Positions 33,668 to 41,653 of a DNA stretch of 64,000 nt are shown here, one piece after another; position 1 is the stretch's first letter; every line of letters begins with the position of its first letter. Made by a program: the position numbers and the translations under genes. The notes below the pieces were generated by a model. The model saw only the letters and a program-made list of their open reading frames with translations, searched no databases and had not been told where the DNA came from. This stretch comes from JBGLNJ01 sp041300525. Its GTDB lineage: Bacteria > Chloroflexota > Anaerolineae > Fen-1058. Location: the NCBI GenBank assembly GCA_041300525.1, contig JBGLNJ010000001.1, forward strand, positions 1,984,001 through 2,048,000, written 5' to 3'.

Positions 33668-35596
33668 ATGGCGCACCAGCAACGCGATCGCTGTCCCCAC
33701 CTGGATGCCTTCGGGATTGAACTCGGTCGAAAACACGCTGGGGTCGGGATCGCCTTCCGGCGTGAGCTTGCCGGTCTTGTACTTGTCGCCATTCAGGCAA
33801 TCAATCCAAATCCGGTCGAACATGTCCAGGTAGTGTTCCCTCATGCCGGTGAATGAAAGTCCGTCGAGCCAGGAATAGTTGGAGACGAAGCACACCACAC
33901 CCTGGCCCGTGCGTTCCACGATGCGCCGCTCCGCCATGCGAAAGAAGCGGACGTACAAATCGTTCAAGCCTTGACCCTGCGGAGCGGGCGCGCGCTGCGT
34001 CGTGCGATAGGCGTCGGAAAGGCCGCGCTCTTCAGCAACGGCTACGCCCGCAAACCCGTTGTACGGCGGATTGCCCAGGATGACGAGGATGGGCACATTC
34101 TGCTTGATGCGTTCGGCGGCGTCGCGTTCCTGTTCCAACTCTGGGAACATAAAGTGGGTCTTGGGTTCGGTGGGCGGCTCCCAGCCGGTGAGCGCGTTGG
34201 TGAGGTAGACGGCTGCGCGCTCACTTTTGGAATCGGCCAGCGGCGCGCCCAGGTTTTGCAGCAGCAGTCCCAACTGCAAGTGCGCGATGACGAACGGCGC
34301 GGGCAGAATCTCAAAGCCGAACACGCGCTCTCTCGCCGCGCGCTTGAGGTCGGAGGCGACCAGCGCATCGCCGCCCTTGTCGCGCAGCGTCAGACCGATG
34401 CGCCGCAGCACCTCGACCAGGTACGTGCCCGTTCCACAACACGGGTCGAGCACGTACACATCCGGGTCGGCCAGGCCGTCGGGCCGGTCGAGCTCCTCGC
34501 GCAAGACCGCGTCCACGCGCGCTACCATGTACTCGACAATCTCCGGCGGCGTGTACCAGACACCCAGCTCTTTGCGCAATTCGGGGTCAAAGGCTTGGAG
34601 GAACGGCTCGTAAAAGTATTGGACGGCATGCTCTTTTTCAAAACGAGAAAAGAACGCTGCGCGGTCTATGCGATTGAGCACCGCGCCCGTCCAATCGAGC
34701 GCGTCGCGCAGGCCCATCTCTTTGACCTTGCTCGGCGCGGCGGCTTGCTCAAAGATGACCTGGAGCACCGGCACGCGCAAATACTCCGCCGACATCTGCC
34801 AGTGAAACTCGTCGGTGCGCTCTGGGTTTTCCGTATGCCAGAGCACCCACGCGGAAAACATGCCATAGAAAAGCGTCTGGACAAGTGTGCTGCGGAAAAA
34901 GTGCTCGCCCTTGCGCCCCTCGAACGCGATGCCCAACGCCTCTTCCAGCGCGGCGCGGATGGATTCAAGCGCGGGCAAGTCGCTCTGCTCGACGCGGGCG
35001 CGGGCATCGCGGGCATACGAGGCCAGGAACCAGGCCACGTCGGCGGGCGCGGTGAGCGGCGCGGCGTGCAGCATCACGCGCTTGAGGTATTCGGCCAACC
35101 GCTCGCCGTGTTCGGCGGCCAGCTTGCGCGGATGAGTGATGGCGGCCCAGAACTCGGCCTCGCTTGCGGCGAGCGAATAACGTTCCAGCTTGACCAGTTG
35201 ACCTTGTTCCCGACCGACGAGGACAAATTCGCGCAAGTTGGTGACGAGCACTTGGCCGTACTTGTCCAAATACTTGACGACCTGTTCGCGTGCGGCAATC
35301 TGGTCAACCGGGTCGCCTGCGCCTTTGACTTCAATGACGCCGCGCGCAGGGAGTTGGCCGGGCAGCGGTTCGAGGTCGGACGTTTTGCGGAATTGATCGC
35401 GCGTAAAGAAACCGCCGTCCGGCATCCCCGCGCCCTGGTTCTTCATCCCCATAAAGCAGCGCACCTGGGGCTTGAGTGTTTTGCCGATCTCGTTGAGCAG
35501 CGCTGCGAGTGGGGCATAATAAGCGGTTTCGGGCGTGTTGGCGCCGGAAGCATGAATGTCGCGCAGTTCGGTCAGGTAGGTTTCGAGTGGGTGCAT
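33668..35596 (-). pseudogene. Type ISP-like restriction-modification protein, 3' truncated
   Basis: About 643 residues of a single-chain restriction-modification enzyme. The N-terminal nuclease-like part shows RGVIEVKGAGD (PD-(D/E)XK type). A helical region leads to a gamma-class N6-adenine methyltransferase with motif I VLDPCCGTGTYLVEVLRRI and motif IV LGNPPYNGF. Homology stops after QVGTAIALLVR, where the family normally continues with the target recognition domain; the frame then runs through hairpin repeats to a chance stop at 33554. The product would lack sequence recognition. No helicase domain is visible, as in the short members of the family. Confidence 0.75.
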
Positions 35597-35696
35597 ATTT
35601 TGCGCCTTGAAAGGGATGCTGCTATTCTATTCCAATCGTTCCACTTGCACAACTCGCAAGTCCCTCCTACTTTTCGAGAAGATACGTGAGACTCTT

Positions 35697-35768
35697 GCAA
35701 AGCCAGAAGGATGAAGGCGTAAGGCGGGATTGCCCCTGCACTCGCTTCATCCTTCAAACAGGCTTTGC
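35697..35768. repeat. Interrupted hairpin between type ISP and OYE genes
   Basis: GCAAAGCC and AGGATGAAG (35697-35716) pair with CTTCATCCT and GGCTTTGC (35745-35768). The TGA of the old yellow enzyme gene (35756-35754 on minus) lies within it. Confidence 0.6.
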
Positions 35769-36794
35769 CCGCACATATTGCTTCGGCCACGCGAGGTCTT
35801 GCCCCAACGCCCGCGCCGCGTCGAGCGGCCAATACGGATGCCGCAGCAATTCGCGGCCCAACGCCACCACATCGGCGCGACCGTTTCGCACGATCTCTTC
35901 CGCCATCTCTGGCGTCGTGATCAGCCCTACCGCCATCGTGGCGATGCCCGCCTCGCGCCGAATCTTTTCCGCAAACGGAACCTGGTAACCCGGTCCGGCG
36001 GGTGGAGCGAACGACGAGATGCCGCCCGACGAGCAATCTACCATGTCCACGCCGTGCGCCTTGAGCCAACGCGCCACTTGAACTTGATCGTCAACCGTCA
36101 GCCCACCCTCGACCCAATCTGTAGCAGACAATCGCACGAGCAAAGGCCGCTGCTCCGGCCAGACTGCGCGAACCTCATCCACCACGCGCAAGAGCATCCG
36201 CGCGCGATTCTCCAACGGGCCGCCGTACTCATCCGTGCGTTGATTCGAGATCGGCGAAAGAAACTCGTGCAGCAAATAGCCGTGCGCCGAATGAATCTCG
36301 ACCGCGTCAAAGCCGGCAGCCAGCGCGCGTTGGGCAGCCGCGCGAAAAGCGGATACCACGGCATCCACCTCGGCCAGGGTCAACGCGTGAGGCGTCACCC
36401 AATCGGTATCATGCGGAACCGCGCTCGGCGCGACCGGCACGGCTGGCCCGGCTCCGCGCTGCGGGCTAAACGCTTTGCGTCCGGCGTGCGCCAGTTGACT
36501 GCACATCGCCGCGCCTTGCGATTGGCACAGCCGCACGATGCGCGAAAGCGGAGCGACTTGCGCGTTGTCCCACAGGCCCAGATCGTTCTGGCTGATCCGT
36601 CCGCGCGCCTCGACCGCCGTCGCTTCGGTGACGATCAGCCCGACGCCCCCTGTGGCCCGCGAGACGAGGTGCGCCAGATGCCAGTCGGTGGCGAGGCCGT
36701 CTTCGCCGGCCGAATACATGCACATGGGCGACATGGCAATCCGGTTGCGCAGCGCCACGCCGCGCAGGGTGAGTGAAGCGAATAGTTGTGACAT
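35754..36794 (-). CDS. NADH:flavin oxidoreductase, YqjM-type old yellow enzyme
   Basis: 346 residues. FMN-dependent ene-reductase with the YqjM-class signature: redox-tuning Cys in MSPMCMYS (Cys24 region), substrate-binding HSAHGYLLHEFLSPISNQR, TDEYGG, and GRADVVALGRELLRHPYWP near the end. Reduces activated C=C bonds of enals or enones, often linked to oxidative or electrophile stress. The ATG has AGGAG upstream. Monocistronic; its 3' end lies in a hairpin array and its 5' side has a MITE-like element at 36818-36876. Confidence 0.93.
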   Translation of the reverse strand: MSQLFASLTLRGVALRNRIAMSPMCMYSAGEDGLATDWHLAHLVSRATGGVGLIVTEATAVEARGRISQNDLGLWDNAQVAPLSRIVRLCQSQGAAMCSQLAHAGRKAFSPQRGAGPAVPVAPSAVPHDTDWVTPHALTLAEVDAVVSAFRAAAQRALAAGFDAVEIHSAHGYLLHEFLSPISNQRTDEYGGPLENRARMLLRVVDEVRAVWPEQRPLLVRLSATDWVEGGLTVDDQVQVARWLKAHGVDMVDCSSGGISSFAPPAGPGYQVPFAEKIRREAGIATMAVGLITTPEMAEEIVRNGRADVVALGRELLRHPYWPLDAARALGQDLAWPKQYVRAKPV

Positions 36795-36817
36795 GGGACA
36801 TCTCCTGTGCTGATGTT

Positions 36818-36876
36818 CTAGCAGCTTGTCGGAGAGGTACGCGAAGTGTAGCCGCTTGCCTACCGATGTCTGCTAG
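36818..36876. mobile_element. Short MITE-like element
   Basis: CTAGCAG (36818-36824) and CTGCTAG (36870-36876) bound a 59-base segment beginning CTAGCAGCTTGTCGGAGAGG. The same end, CTAGCAGCCTGTCGGAGAGG, starts the element at 51714-51813. Confidence 0.5.
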
Positions 36877-37007
36877 CGCACAGTATAGCACAATGCCCAG
36901 GTGATGAAAGTCATTGGCCCGAGTTTTTGTTCATTTGCCGGCCCAAAGGAGCTTGGCATGAGGCGCGGATGGCATAGGAGCACACCACAAAAGAGTTGGT
37001 GTGGAAT

Positions 37008-37034
37008 GTAGGACAAGATGGCATCTTGTCCTAC
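37008..37034. repeat. 27-base palindrome (GTAGGACAAG family)
   Basis: GTAGGACAAGATG-G-CATCTTGTCCTAC, a perfect 13-bp hairpin with a one-base loop. Same length, loop and outer arms as the palindrome at 20786-20812. Confidence 0.7.
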
Positions 37035-37074
37035 GACCGACAGTTTTGCATTATACCCGATGGCACAAGCCGTG

Positions 37075-37103
37075 TTGACAAAAAGCCAAAAAAAGGGTAG
37101 GCT
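37075..37103 (+). promoter_or_regulatory. Putative promoter of the kor operon
   Basis: TTGACA (37075-37080), 17-base spacer, TAGGCT (37098-37103). The leader to korD would be about 160 bases and contains a terminator-like hairpin. Confidence 0.5.
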
Positions 37104-37200
37104 TGGGGTAACTCGCCCATCGGAGCACGCTAGCATGGCAGGGCACTTGGACGCGAGGCGTTCCCTGATTCTCGTTCACTTTTCGAGCGAAACCCAATTC

Positions 37201-37257
37201 AGGCCAATCCGCGGCCGGCGCGCGCCAGCCGCGTAGGTTGGCCTGTGTCTTTTTTTC
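37201..37257 (+). terminator. Leader hairpin with T run upstream of korD, possible attenuator
   Basis: AGGCCAATCCGCGGC (37201-37215) pairs with GCCGCGTAGGTTGGCCT (37228-37244), followed by GTGTC and seven T. It sits between the promoter and the ribosome site of the ferredoxin gene, so it could end or regulate transcription of the kor operon. Confidence 0.55.
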
Positions 37258-37271
37258 CAAGGAGGCGCGAC

Positions 37272-37520
37272 TTGAAATTTTGGCGGACTCCACTTGACCA
37301 CGACCAGGTCATTATCCCCCATGGGCAAATCGCCCTTATCCCGGCTCGCTGCAAAGGCTGTGGCGTATGTGAAGCCTATTGCCCGCGTCACGTCTTGAGC
37401 ATGTCCATTACGTTCAATGCCAAAGGCTATCACATCCCGGAGGTCACCGATAGCCCGGCCTGTTTGGCGTGTGGCTTGTGCCAGATCATGTGTCCCGAGT
37501 TTGCCATCTATGTTTCGTAA
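37272..37520 (+). CDS. korD: 4Fe-4S ferredoxin-like subunit of 2-oxoacid:ferredoxin oxidoreductase
   Basis: 82 residues with two 4Fe-4S motifs: CKGCGVCEAYCP and CLACGLCQIMCP. It acts as the electron-transferring delta subunit beside the KOR alpha, beta and gamma subunits encoded downstream. A TTG start at 37272 is chosen because AAGGAGG lies just upstream; the longer frame from 37245 begins in the leader hairpin. First gene of the kor operon. Confidence 0.85.
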   Translation: MKFWRTPLDHDQVIIPHGQIALIPARCKGCGVCEAYCPRHVLSMSITFNAKGYHIPEVTDSPACLACGLCQIMCPEFAIYVS

Positions 37521-37613
37521 GTCGGAGACCAGAGGTCAGAGTCTGAGAGAACTGCTCGTCGCTTTTTTCGACATCCGGCATCTGACTTTTGACATCCCAA
37601 AAAGGATCACAGC

Positions 37614-38780
37614 ATGACTAGAGGCCCATTGTGCGGTGAGTATTTTATCAACGGCGACGAAGCGTGCGCCGAGGCGGCCATCTCGGCCGGCTGCCGCTTT
37701 TTTGCCGGTTATCCGATCACGCCAGCGACCGAGATCGCCGAGCGCATGGCCGAGCGAATGACGGACGTCGGCGGCACGTACATTCAGATGGAGGATGAGC
37801 TGGCCTCGATGAATGCGGTGCTGGGCGCAGCCTGGGGCGGCGCAAAAGCCATGACGGCCACCTCCGGCCCCGGCTTTAGCTTGATGATGGAAAACCTGGG
37901 GCTGGGCATCATGACCGAAACGCCGTGCGTGTTAGTTAACGTTCAGCGGGGCGGCCCCAGCACCGGCCTGCCGACGCTGGTCGGCCAGGGCGACATGATG
38001 CAGGCGCGCTGGGGCAGCCACGGATCCTACGAAATCATCGCCTTGTGCCCCGATTCGCCGCAGGAATTCTTTGACCTGACGATCGAGGCGTTCAATCTCT
38101 CGGAAAAGTATCGGACGCCGGTGCTCATCATGGCTGACGAAGCTGTAGGCCACATGACCGAGCGAGTGGTCATCCCGCCGCCCGAGTCGCTCAAGCTGTA
38201 TCCGCGCCGCAAGCCCGGCGTGCCGCCCGATCAATATCGCCCGTTCGAGGGCGACCAGGATGGCGTGCCCTCCATGGCGTGTGCGGGCGAGGGCTATCAT
38301 TTGCACGTCACCGGGTTGACGCACGACGAGCGCGGCTATCCCGTGACCACCGACCTCGCCGTGCAAGAAAGACTCGTCCACCGGCTGATCGAAAAAATCC
38401 GCGCCCATCGCGCCGACATTATTCGGGTGGAAAGCGACGGACTGGACGACGCAGAAGTGATCGTGGTGGTGTACGGCATCAGCGCCCGTGTGGCTCAATG
38501 GCCCATCGAGATGGCGCGCGCCGAGGGCATCAAGGTGGGCTTGCTCAAGCTGGTCACGGTCTGGCCGTTTGCCGAAGATCTCATCCGGCAACTGGCCGGG
38601 CGCGTCAAGGCGTTCGTCGTGCCGGAAATCAATTATGGGCAGATCGCTTTGGAAGTGGAACGCTGCGCGGGCGGCCAGGCGCGCACGATTCTTGTGCCGC
38701 ACGCCGGAGGGGATATCCACGAACCGCAGGTGGTTCTGGAGGCAATTAGAGAAGCGGCAACTGACAAGGTGACAGGATGA
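37614..38780 (+). CDS. korA: 2-oxoacid (2-oxoglutarate-type):ferredoxin oxidoreductase subunit alpha
   Basis: 388 residues. The pyrimidine-binding domain I begins GEYFINGDEACAEAAISAGC and contains GYPITPATEIAE and TSGPGFSLMMENLG, typical of KorA; a transketolase C-like domain follows (about 270-385). With KorB it binds TPP and 2-oxoglutarate and, with the other subunits, yields succinyl-CoA, CO2 and reduced ferredoxin. The last six residues (TDKVTG) and the stop codon are encoded by an octamer array, so the original C-terminus probably ended slightly earlier. Cytoplasmic, oxygen-sensitive. Confidence 0.93.
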   Translation: MTRGPLCGEYFINGDEACAEAAISAGCRFFAGYPITPATEIAERMAERMTDVGGTYIQMEDELASMNAVLGAAWGGAKAMTATSGPGFSLMMENLGLGIMTETPCVLVNVQRGGPSTGLPTLVGQGDMMQARWGSHGSYEIIALCPDSPQEFFDLTIEAFNLSEKYRTPVLIMADEAVGHMTERVVIPPPESLKLYPRRKPGVPPDQYRPFEGDQDGVPSMACAGEGYHLHVTGLTHDERGYPVTTDLAVQERLVHRLIEKIRAHRADIIRVESDGLDDAEVIVVVYGISARVAQWPIEMARAEGIKVGLLKLVTVWPFAEDLIRQLAGRVKAFVVPEINYGQIALEVERCAGGQARTILVPHAGGDIHEPQVVLEAIREAATDKVTG

Positions 38781-38793
38781 CGGGGTGACAGGG
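38762..38793 (+). repeat. Octamer array at the korA stop codon
   Basis: Four units TGACAAGG, TGACAGGA, TGACGGGG, TGACAGGG. The third unit begins with the korA TGA stop (38778-38780). Directly precedes the korB ribosome site. Confidence 0.75.
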
Positions 38794-38812
38794 AGAAAGG
38801 GAACAGGGGGAG

Positions 38813-39658
38813 ATGATGGAGAATAATGGAAGCGGAATGGCGCAGGAAGCGGTGGCGAGTGGGCAGCATCATCCGATGGACAGGTTGCTGCGCCAGGATC
38901 GGTTGCCGCATATTTGGTGCTCGGGGTGTGGCCTGGGCACGGCGCTCAATTGCTTCCTGGGCGCGCTCATCAAGTCCGACCTTGACCCGGACAAGGTCGC
39001 CGTGGTGTCGGGCATCGGCTGTTCCGGGCGTGCAGCCGGTTATGTGGCGATGGATTCGTTCCACACTACGCACGGGCGGGCCATCCCGTTCGCCACCGGA
39101 CTCAAGCTGGCGAACCCGGCGCTCAAAGTGGTGGTCTTTTCCGGCGACGGTGACCTGATCGCCATCGGCGGCAATCACTTTATCCACGCCGCGCGGCGCA
39201 ACATGGACTTGACCGTGATTTGCGTCAACAATTTTACCTACGGCATGACGGGCGGGCAACTGGGGCCGACCACACCCACTGAGGCGCGCACGAGCACGTC
39301 GCTAGCCGGCAATCGCGATCACCCGTTTAACCTGGCGTACTTGGCGGCGGCCAGCGGCGCAACCTACGTGGCGCGCTGGACGACCTTGCACGTGCGGCGC
39401 TTGGAACGCGCCCTTACCGAGGCGCTGCTCAAGCCGGGCTTTTCGTTCGTTGAAATCATCAGCCCATGCCCCACGCTGTATGGACGGCTGAACAAGCAAA
39501 AGACCGGATTGGAGCAGATGCAGTATTACAAGGACCAGTCCATCATCCGTCATGGCGCTGATCCCCGTGAGGCGGATATTGCGCTCAACGGCCAAATCGT
39601 CGTCGGCAAGTTTGTGGACCTGGATAAGCCGAGTTACATCGAGTTGCAAAGAGCGTGA
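38813..39658 (+). CDS. korB: 2-oxoacid (2-oxoglutarate-type):ferredoxin oxidoreductase subunit beta
   Basis: 281 residues. TPP pyrophosphate-binding subunit: HIWCSGCGLG with cluster cysteines, SGIGCSGRAAGY, HTTHGRAIPFATG, and the TPP motif GDGDLIAIGGNHF followed by NMDLTVICVNN. The Cys in ISPCPTLYG is the usual cluster ligand. GGGGGAG precedes two adjacent ATG codons (38813, 38816), so the exact start is uncertain by one residue. The stop codon TGA is the first complete triplet inside an octamer array. Confidence 0.93.
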   Translation: MMENNGSGMAQEAVASGQHHPMDRLLRQDRLPHIWCSGCGLGTALNCFLGALIKSDLDPDKVAVVSGIGCSGRAAGYVAMDSFHTTHGRAIPFATGLKLANPALKVVVFSGDGDLIAIGGNHFIHAARRNMDLTVICVNNFTYGMTGGQLGPTTPTEARTSTSLAGNRDHPFNLAYLAAASGATYVARWTTLHVRRLERALTEALLKPGFSFVEIISPCPTLYGRLNKQKTGLEQMQYYKDQSIIRHGADPREADIALNGQIVVGKFVDLDKPSYIELQRA

Positions 39659-39710
39659 CAAGGTGACAAGGTGACGGGGTGACAAGGTGACAGGGTGACA
39701 AGGTGACAGT
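39655..39710 (+). repeat. Octamer array, seven units, at the korB stop codon
   Basis: Seven head-to-tail units of the form GTGACAAG (variants GTGACGGG, GTGACAGG, GTGACAGT) with strict 8-base period. The korB TGA (39656-39658) lies in the first unit. It separates korB from the inserted four-helix-bundle gene. Confidence 0.85.
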
Positions 39711-39734
39711 ACGACCGAGCGGCAAGGAAGAGAA

Positions 39735-40124
39735 ATGGGCAAAAGGATTTTGAAGCACAATGATCTGGAAGTGTATCAAAAGGCGTTTGAGGCGGCGATG
39801 AAGATTTTTGAATTGTCCAGGTCGTTTCCGAAGGAAGAGACCTATTCGCTGACCGACCAGATTCGGCGCTCGTCTCGCTCGGTGTGCTCTAATTTGGCCG
39901 AGGCATGGCGGAAACGTCGTTATGAAGGGGCCTTTATCAGCAAGCTCTCGGATGCGGAGAGCGAAGCGGCTGAAACCCAAGTGTGGCTCGAATTTGCCGT
40001 CAAGTGCAAATATATGACGCGCGACCAAGCTGCTCCTTTGTACAAGGTTTACGACAGCATCATTGCCACCATTGTTGGCATGATCACACATCCGGAGACA
40101 TGGGTAATCGGCAAAAGGAAATGA
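39735..40124 (+). CDS. Four helix bundle protein (23S rRNA intervening-sequence type)
   Basis: 129 residues of the family first found in intervening sequences of 23S rRNA and related to the Avd protein of diversity-generating retroelements. Typical features: HNDLEVYQKAFEAAMKIFEL at the start, SLTDQIRRSSRSVCSNLAEAW, and helix-rich Glu/Ala stretches. No rRNA, reverse transcriptase or template repeat is near. It splits the kor operon between korB and korC and is flanked on both sides by octamer arrays of the same unit, so it looks like an inserted cassette. Its TGA starts the right-hand array. Function unknown, likely nucleic-acid binding. Confidence 0.85.
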   Translation: MGKRILKHNDLEVYQKAFEAAMKIFELSRSFPKEETYSLTDQIRRSSRSVCSNLAEAWRKRRYEGAFISKLSDAESEAAETQVWLEFAVKCKYMTRDQAAPLYKVYDSIIATIVGMITHPETWVIGKRK

Positions 40125-40188
40125 CAAGGTGACTGGGTGACAAGGTGATCTGGTTCACCGTGTCACCTTGTCACCCCCTCACCTTGTC
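40123..40188. repeat. Octamer array hairpin after the four-helix-bundle gene
   Basis: Left arm 40123-40148 (GACAAGGTGACTGGGTGA...) pairs at 24 of 26 positions with 40163-40188; loop of 14. It begins with the last two bases of the upstream stop codon. Same TGACAAGG unit as at 30410, 38762 and 39655. Confidence 0.85.
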
Positions 40189-40241
40189 TTCGTGTCTCCT
40201 TGTCCATGCGTTTGATTGCTCAAGACGAAGGGTGAATTGAA

Positions 40242-40808
40242 ATGAATCGAATTGAAATACGCCTCTCCGGTTTTGGTGGTCAGGGCATCATCCTAGCCGG
40301 GTACATCCTGGGCAAGGCCGCCGCGCTGTACGATCACAAGCAGGCGACGATGACGCAAAACTATGGGCCGGAATCGCGCGGCGGCGCGTGCAGCGCCCAG
40401 GTGATCGTGGCGGATGCGCCGGTGAGCTACCCGCATCTTACGCTGCCTCACGTGGTGGTTGCCATGTCTCAGGAAGCTTACGCCAAATATGCAAGCGACT
40501 TGGCTGAAGGCGGACTGCTAGTCATTGATGAGGACTTGGTGCGGCCTGACAGCGGCACACAGCTTGTGCGACTGTGCAGCATCCCGTCCTCGCGCATCGC
40601 CGAGGAGATGGGGCGCAGGATGATCGCCAACATTGTGATGCTGGGCTGCCTGGCCGCGCTCGATCACACCGTCTCGGCCGAATCGCTGCGCCAGGCCGTG
40701 CGCGATAGCGTGCCCAAAGGCACCGAGGGCTTGAACATCAAGGCGTTTGATCGAGGCTATGAGCACGGGCTGCGATGGCTCGAAGCCAAACAGTCGGTTT
40801 CGGCCTGA
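40242..40808 (+). CDS. korC: 2-oxoacid:ferredoxin oxidoreductase subunit gamma
   Basis: 188 residues. Begins RIEIRLSGFGGQGIILAGYILG, the CoA/TPP-complex gamma fold of KOR and POR, and holds QNYGPESRGGACSAQVIV, also typical of this subunit. Completes the KOR enzyme with korD, korA and korB although the four-helix-bundle gene lies in between. The stop codon TGA belongs to a short GACGAAC heptamer repeat that forms a hairpin. Confidence 0.92.
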   Translation: MNRIEIRLSGFGGQGIILAGYILGKAAALYDHKQATMTQNYGPESRGGACSAQVIVADAPVSYPHLTLPHVVVAMSQEAYAKYASDLAEGGLLVIDEDLVRPDSGTQLVRLCSIPSSRIAEEMGRRMIANIVMLGCLAALDHTVSAESLRQAVRDSVPKGTEGLNIKAFDRGYEHGLRWLEAKQSVSA

Positions 40809-40872
40809 CGAACGACGAACCTTATTCGTCCTTCGTTGTTCATCCACGACAATAGGGCGGAATCCCTATTCT
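40806..40872. repeat. Heptamer hairpin and second hairpin after korC
   Basis: TGACGAACGACGAACC (40806-40821), two GACGAAC units including the korC stop, pairs imperfectly with CGTCCTTCGTTGTTCA. A second hairpin AATAGGG-cggaat-CCCTATT follows to 40872. Confidence 0.6.
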
Positions 40873-40889
40873 GCCTGTGAAGGAGGAGA

Positions 40890-41411
40890 ATGAAACGCTA
40901 TAGTTTGATTCAAGCGCGCGGCGGCGATTTCGCCGGCATCATGGACGCTGGCGCGGCTGTCGAGGGTGAAGGCAATGACGTGATCGAGCTGCAAGTCAAG
41001 AGTGGCACGGTCAGCGTCATCGTGCCGGCCGATCTGCCTGACGGAGAGGTGTGCGAAGAGTGCTGGTTCAACAAGCAGCGGTTGTGCGTCCGCGCGGCAG
41101 CCGGGTTGGCCCGCACCGGCAGCCATTACGGTCATGGCAGCGGTGATTTCGTCATCGCGTTCAGTACGACTCGGCAAGTCGAGCACGAGCCGTCTTTACT
41201 CACGACCACGCAGGTTGTGCTGGCCGACGAGCAAAAGGTGATGGGTTGGCTCTTTCCCGCCGTCGCCGAAAGCGTCGAAGAGGCGATCCTCAACTCGCTG
41301 TTCCGGGCTGAGACGATGGTGGGGCGCGATGGTCACACGGCGTATGGCTTGCCGGTGGAGCAAGCAGCAGAACGGGTGCTGAAGCATCAGCGGCTAGAGG
41401 AGGACAGATGA
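40890..41411 (+). CDS. P1/S58 (DmpA-like) peptidase family protein, short
   Basis: 173 residues behind a strong AAGGAGGAG site. The second half matches the C-terminal part of S58 self-processing aminopeptidases: AAAGLARTGSHYGHGSGDFVIAFSTT and ESVEEAILNSLFRAETMVGRDGH. The usual N-terminal half with the autocleavage Ser is absent (family length about 350), yet the gene has its own start and good ribosome site. It may be a domain-sized paralogue or a beta-subunit-like remnant. Its stop overlaps the next start (ATGA at 41408), showing it headed an operon. Confidence 0.6.
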   Translation: MKRYSLIQARGGDFAGIMDAGAAVEGEGNDVIELQVKSGTVSVIVPADLPDGEVCEECWFNKQRLCVRAAAGLARTGSHYGHGSGDFVIAFSTTRQVEHEPSLLTTTQVVLADEQKVMGWLFPAVAESVEEAILNSLFRAETMVGRDGHTAYGLPVEQAAERVLKHQRLEEDR

Positions 41412-41452
41412 AACTATCACACGAGGAGGCAGACCTGTTCTTTCGGTTATAG
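41408..41452 (+). pseudogene. N-terminal stub of a truncated gene
   Basis: ATG overlapping the upstream stop (ATGA) with GAGGAGG in front opens a frame reading MKLSHEEADLFFRL and then stop. I recall similar starts (MKL.xEEAELFF) in Chloroflexota hypothetical proteins. Only 14 codons remain, so a break lies near 41450. Confidence 0.45.
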
Positions 41453-41540
41453 CGCAAAACTCGCTCTGCGACCACCCGCCCATCGGGAGCGGCTTGCCGC
41501 TGTCACTCTCAGAATGCCACGAAAGCCAAGTTTTTGTGGT

Positions 41541-41653
41541 GTCCGCTAACATCTTGAACAGTCCACCGACTTGCCGCGCGGCGGCAAATGCACGAATCCA
41601 GCTTGGATGAAACGCCAATTGCGTTCTGTCAAGCGTTCGACATGTTAGCGGAT
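41541..41653. repeat. Inverted repeat, possible MITE
   Basis: TCCGCTAACATCTTGAAC (41541-41558) and GTTCGACATGTTAGCGGA (41636-41653) match at 16 of 18 positions as an inverted pair. A small hairpin TTGCCGC-GCG-GCGGCAA sits in the middle. It overlaps the putative start of the DUF885-like gene. Confidence 0.45.

Larger units (their letters stand above)
36795..37271. other. Intergenic region between OYE and the kor operon
   Basis: 477 bases with no gene. It contains a short MITE-like element (36818-36876), a hairpin CACACCA/TGGTGTG (36981-37003), a 27-base palindrome (37008-37034), a promoter (37075-37103) and a leader hairpin with a T run (37201-37257). Confidence 0.65.

Noticed and set aside
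33971..35689. 572-codon plus-strand frame opposite the type ISP gene
   Set aside because: Antisense shadow; methyltransferase motifs are on the minus strand.
39655..39710. Octamer array considered as CRISPR
   Set aside because: Units are 8 bases without spacers, there are no cas genes, and the array lies at a stop codon.
39735..40124. Diversity-generating retroelement around the four-helix-bundle (Avd-like) gene
   Set aside because: No reverse transcriptase and no template/variable repeat pair within several kb.
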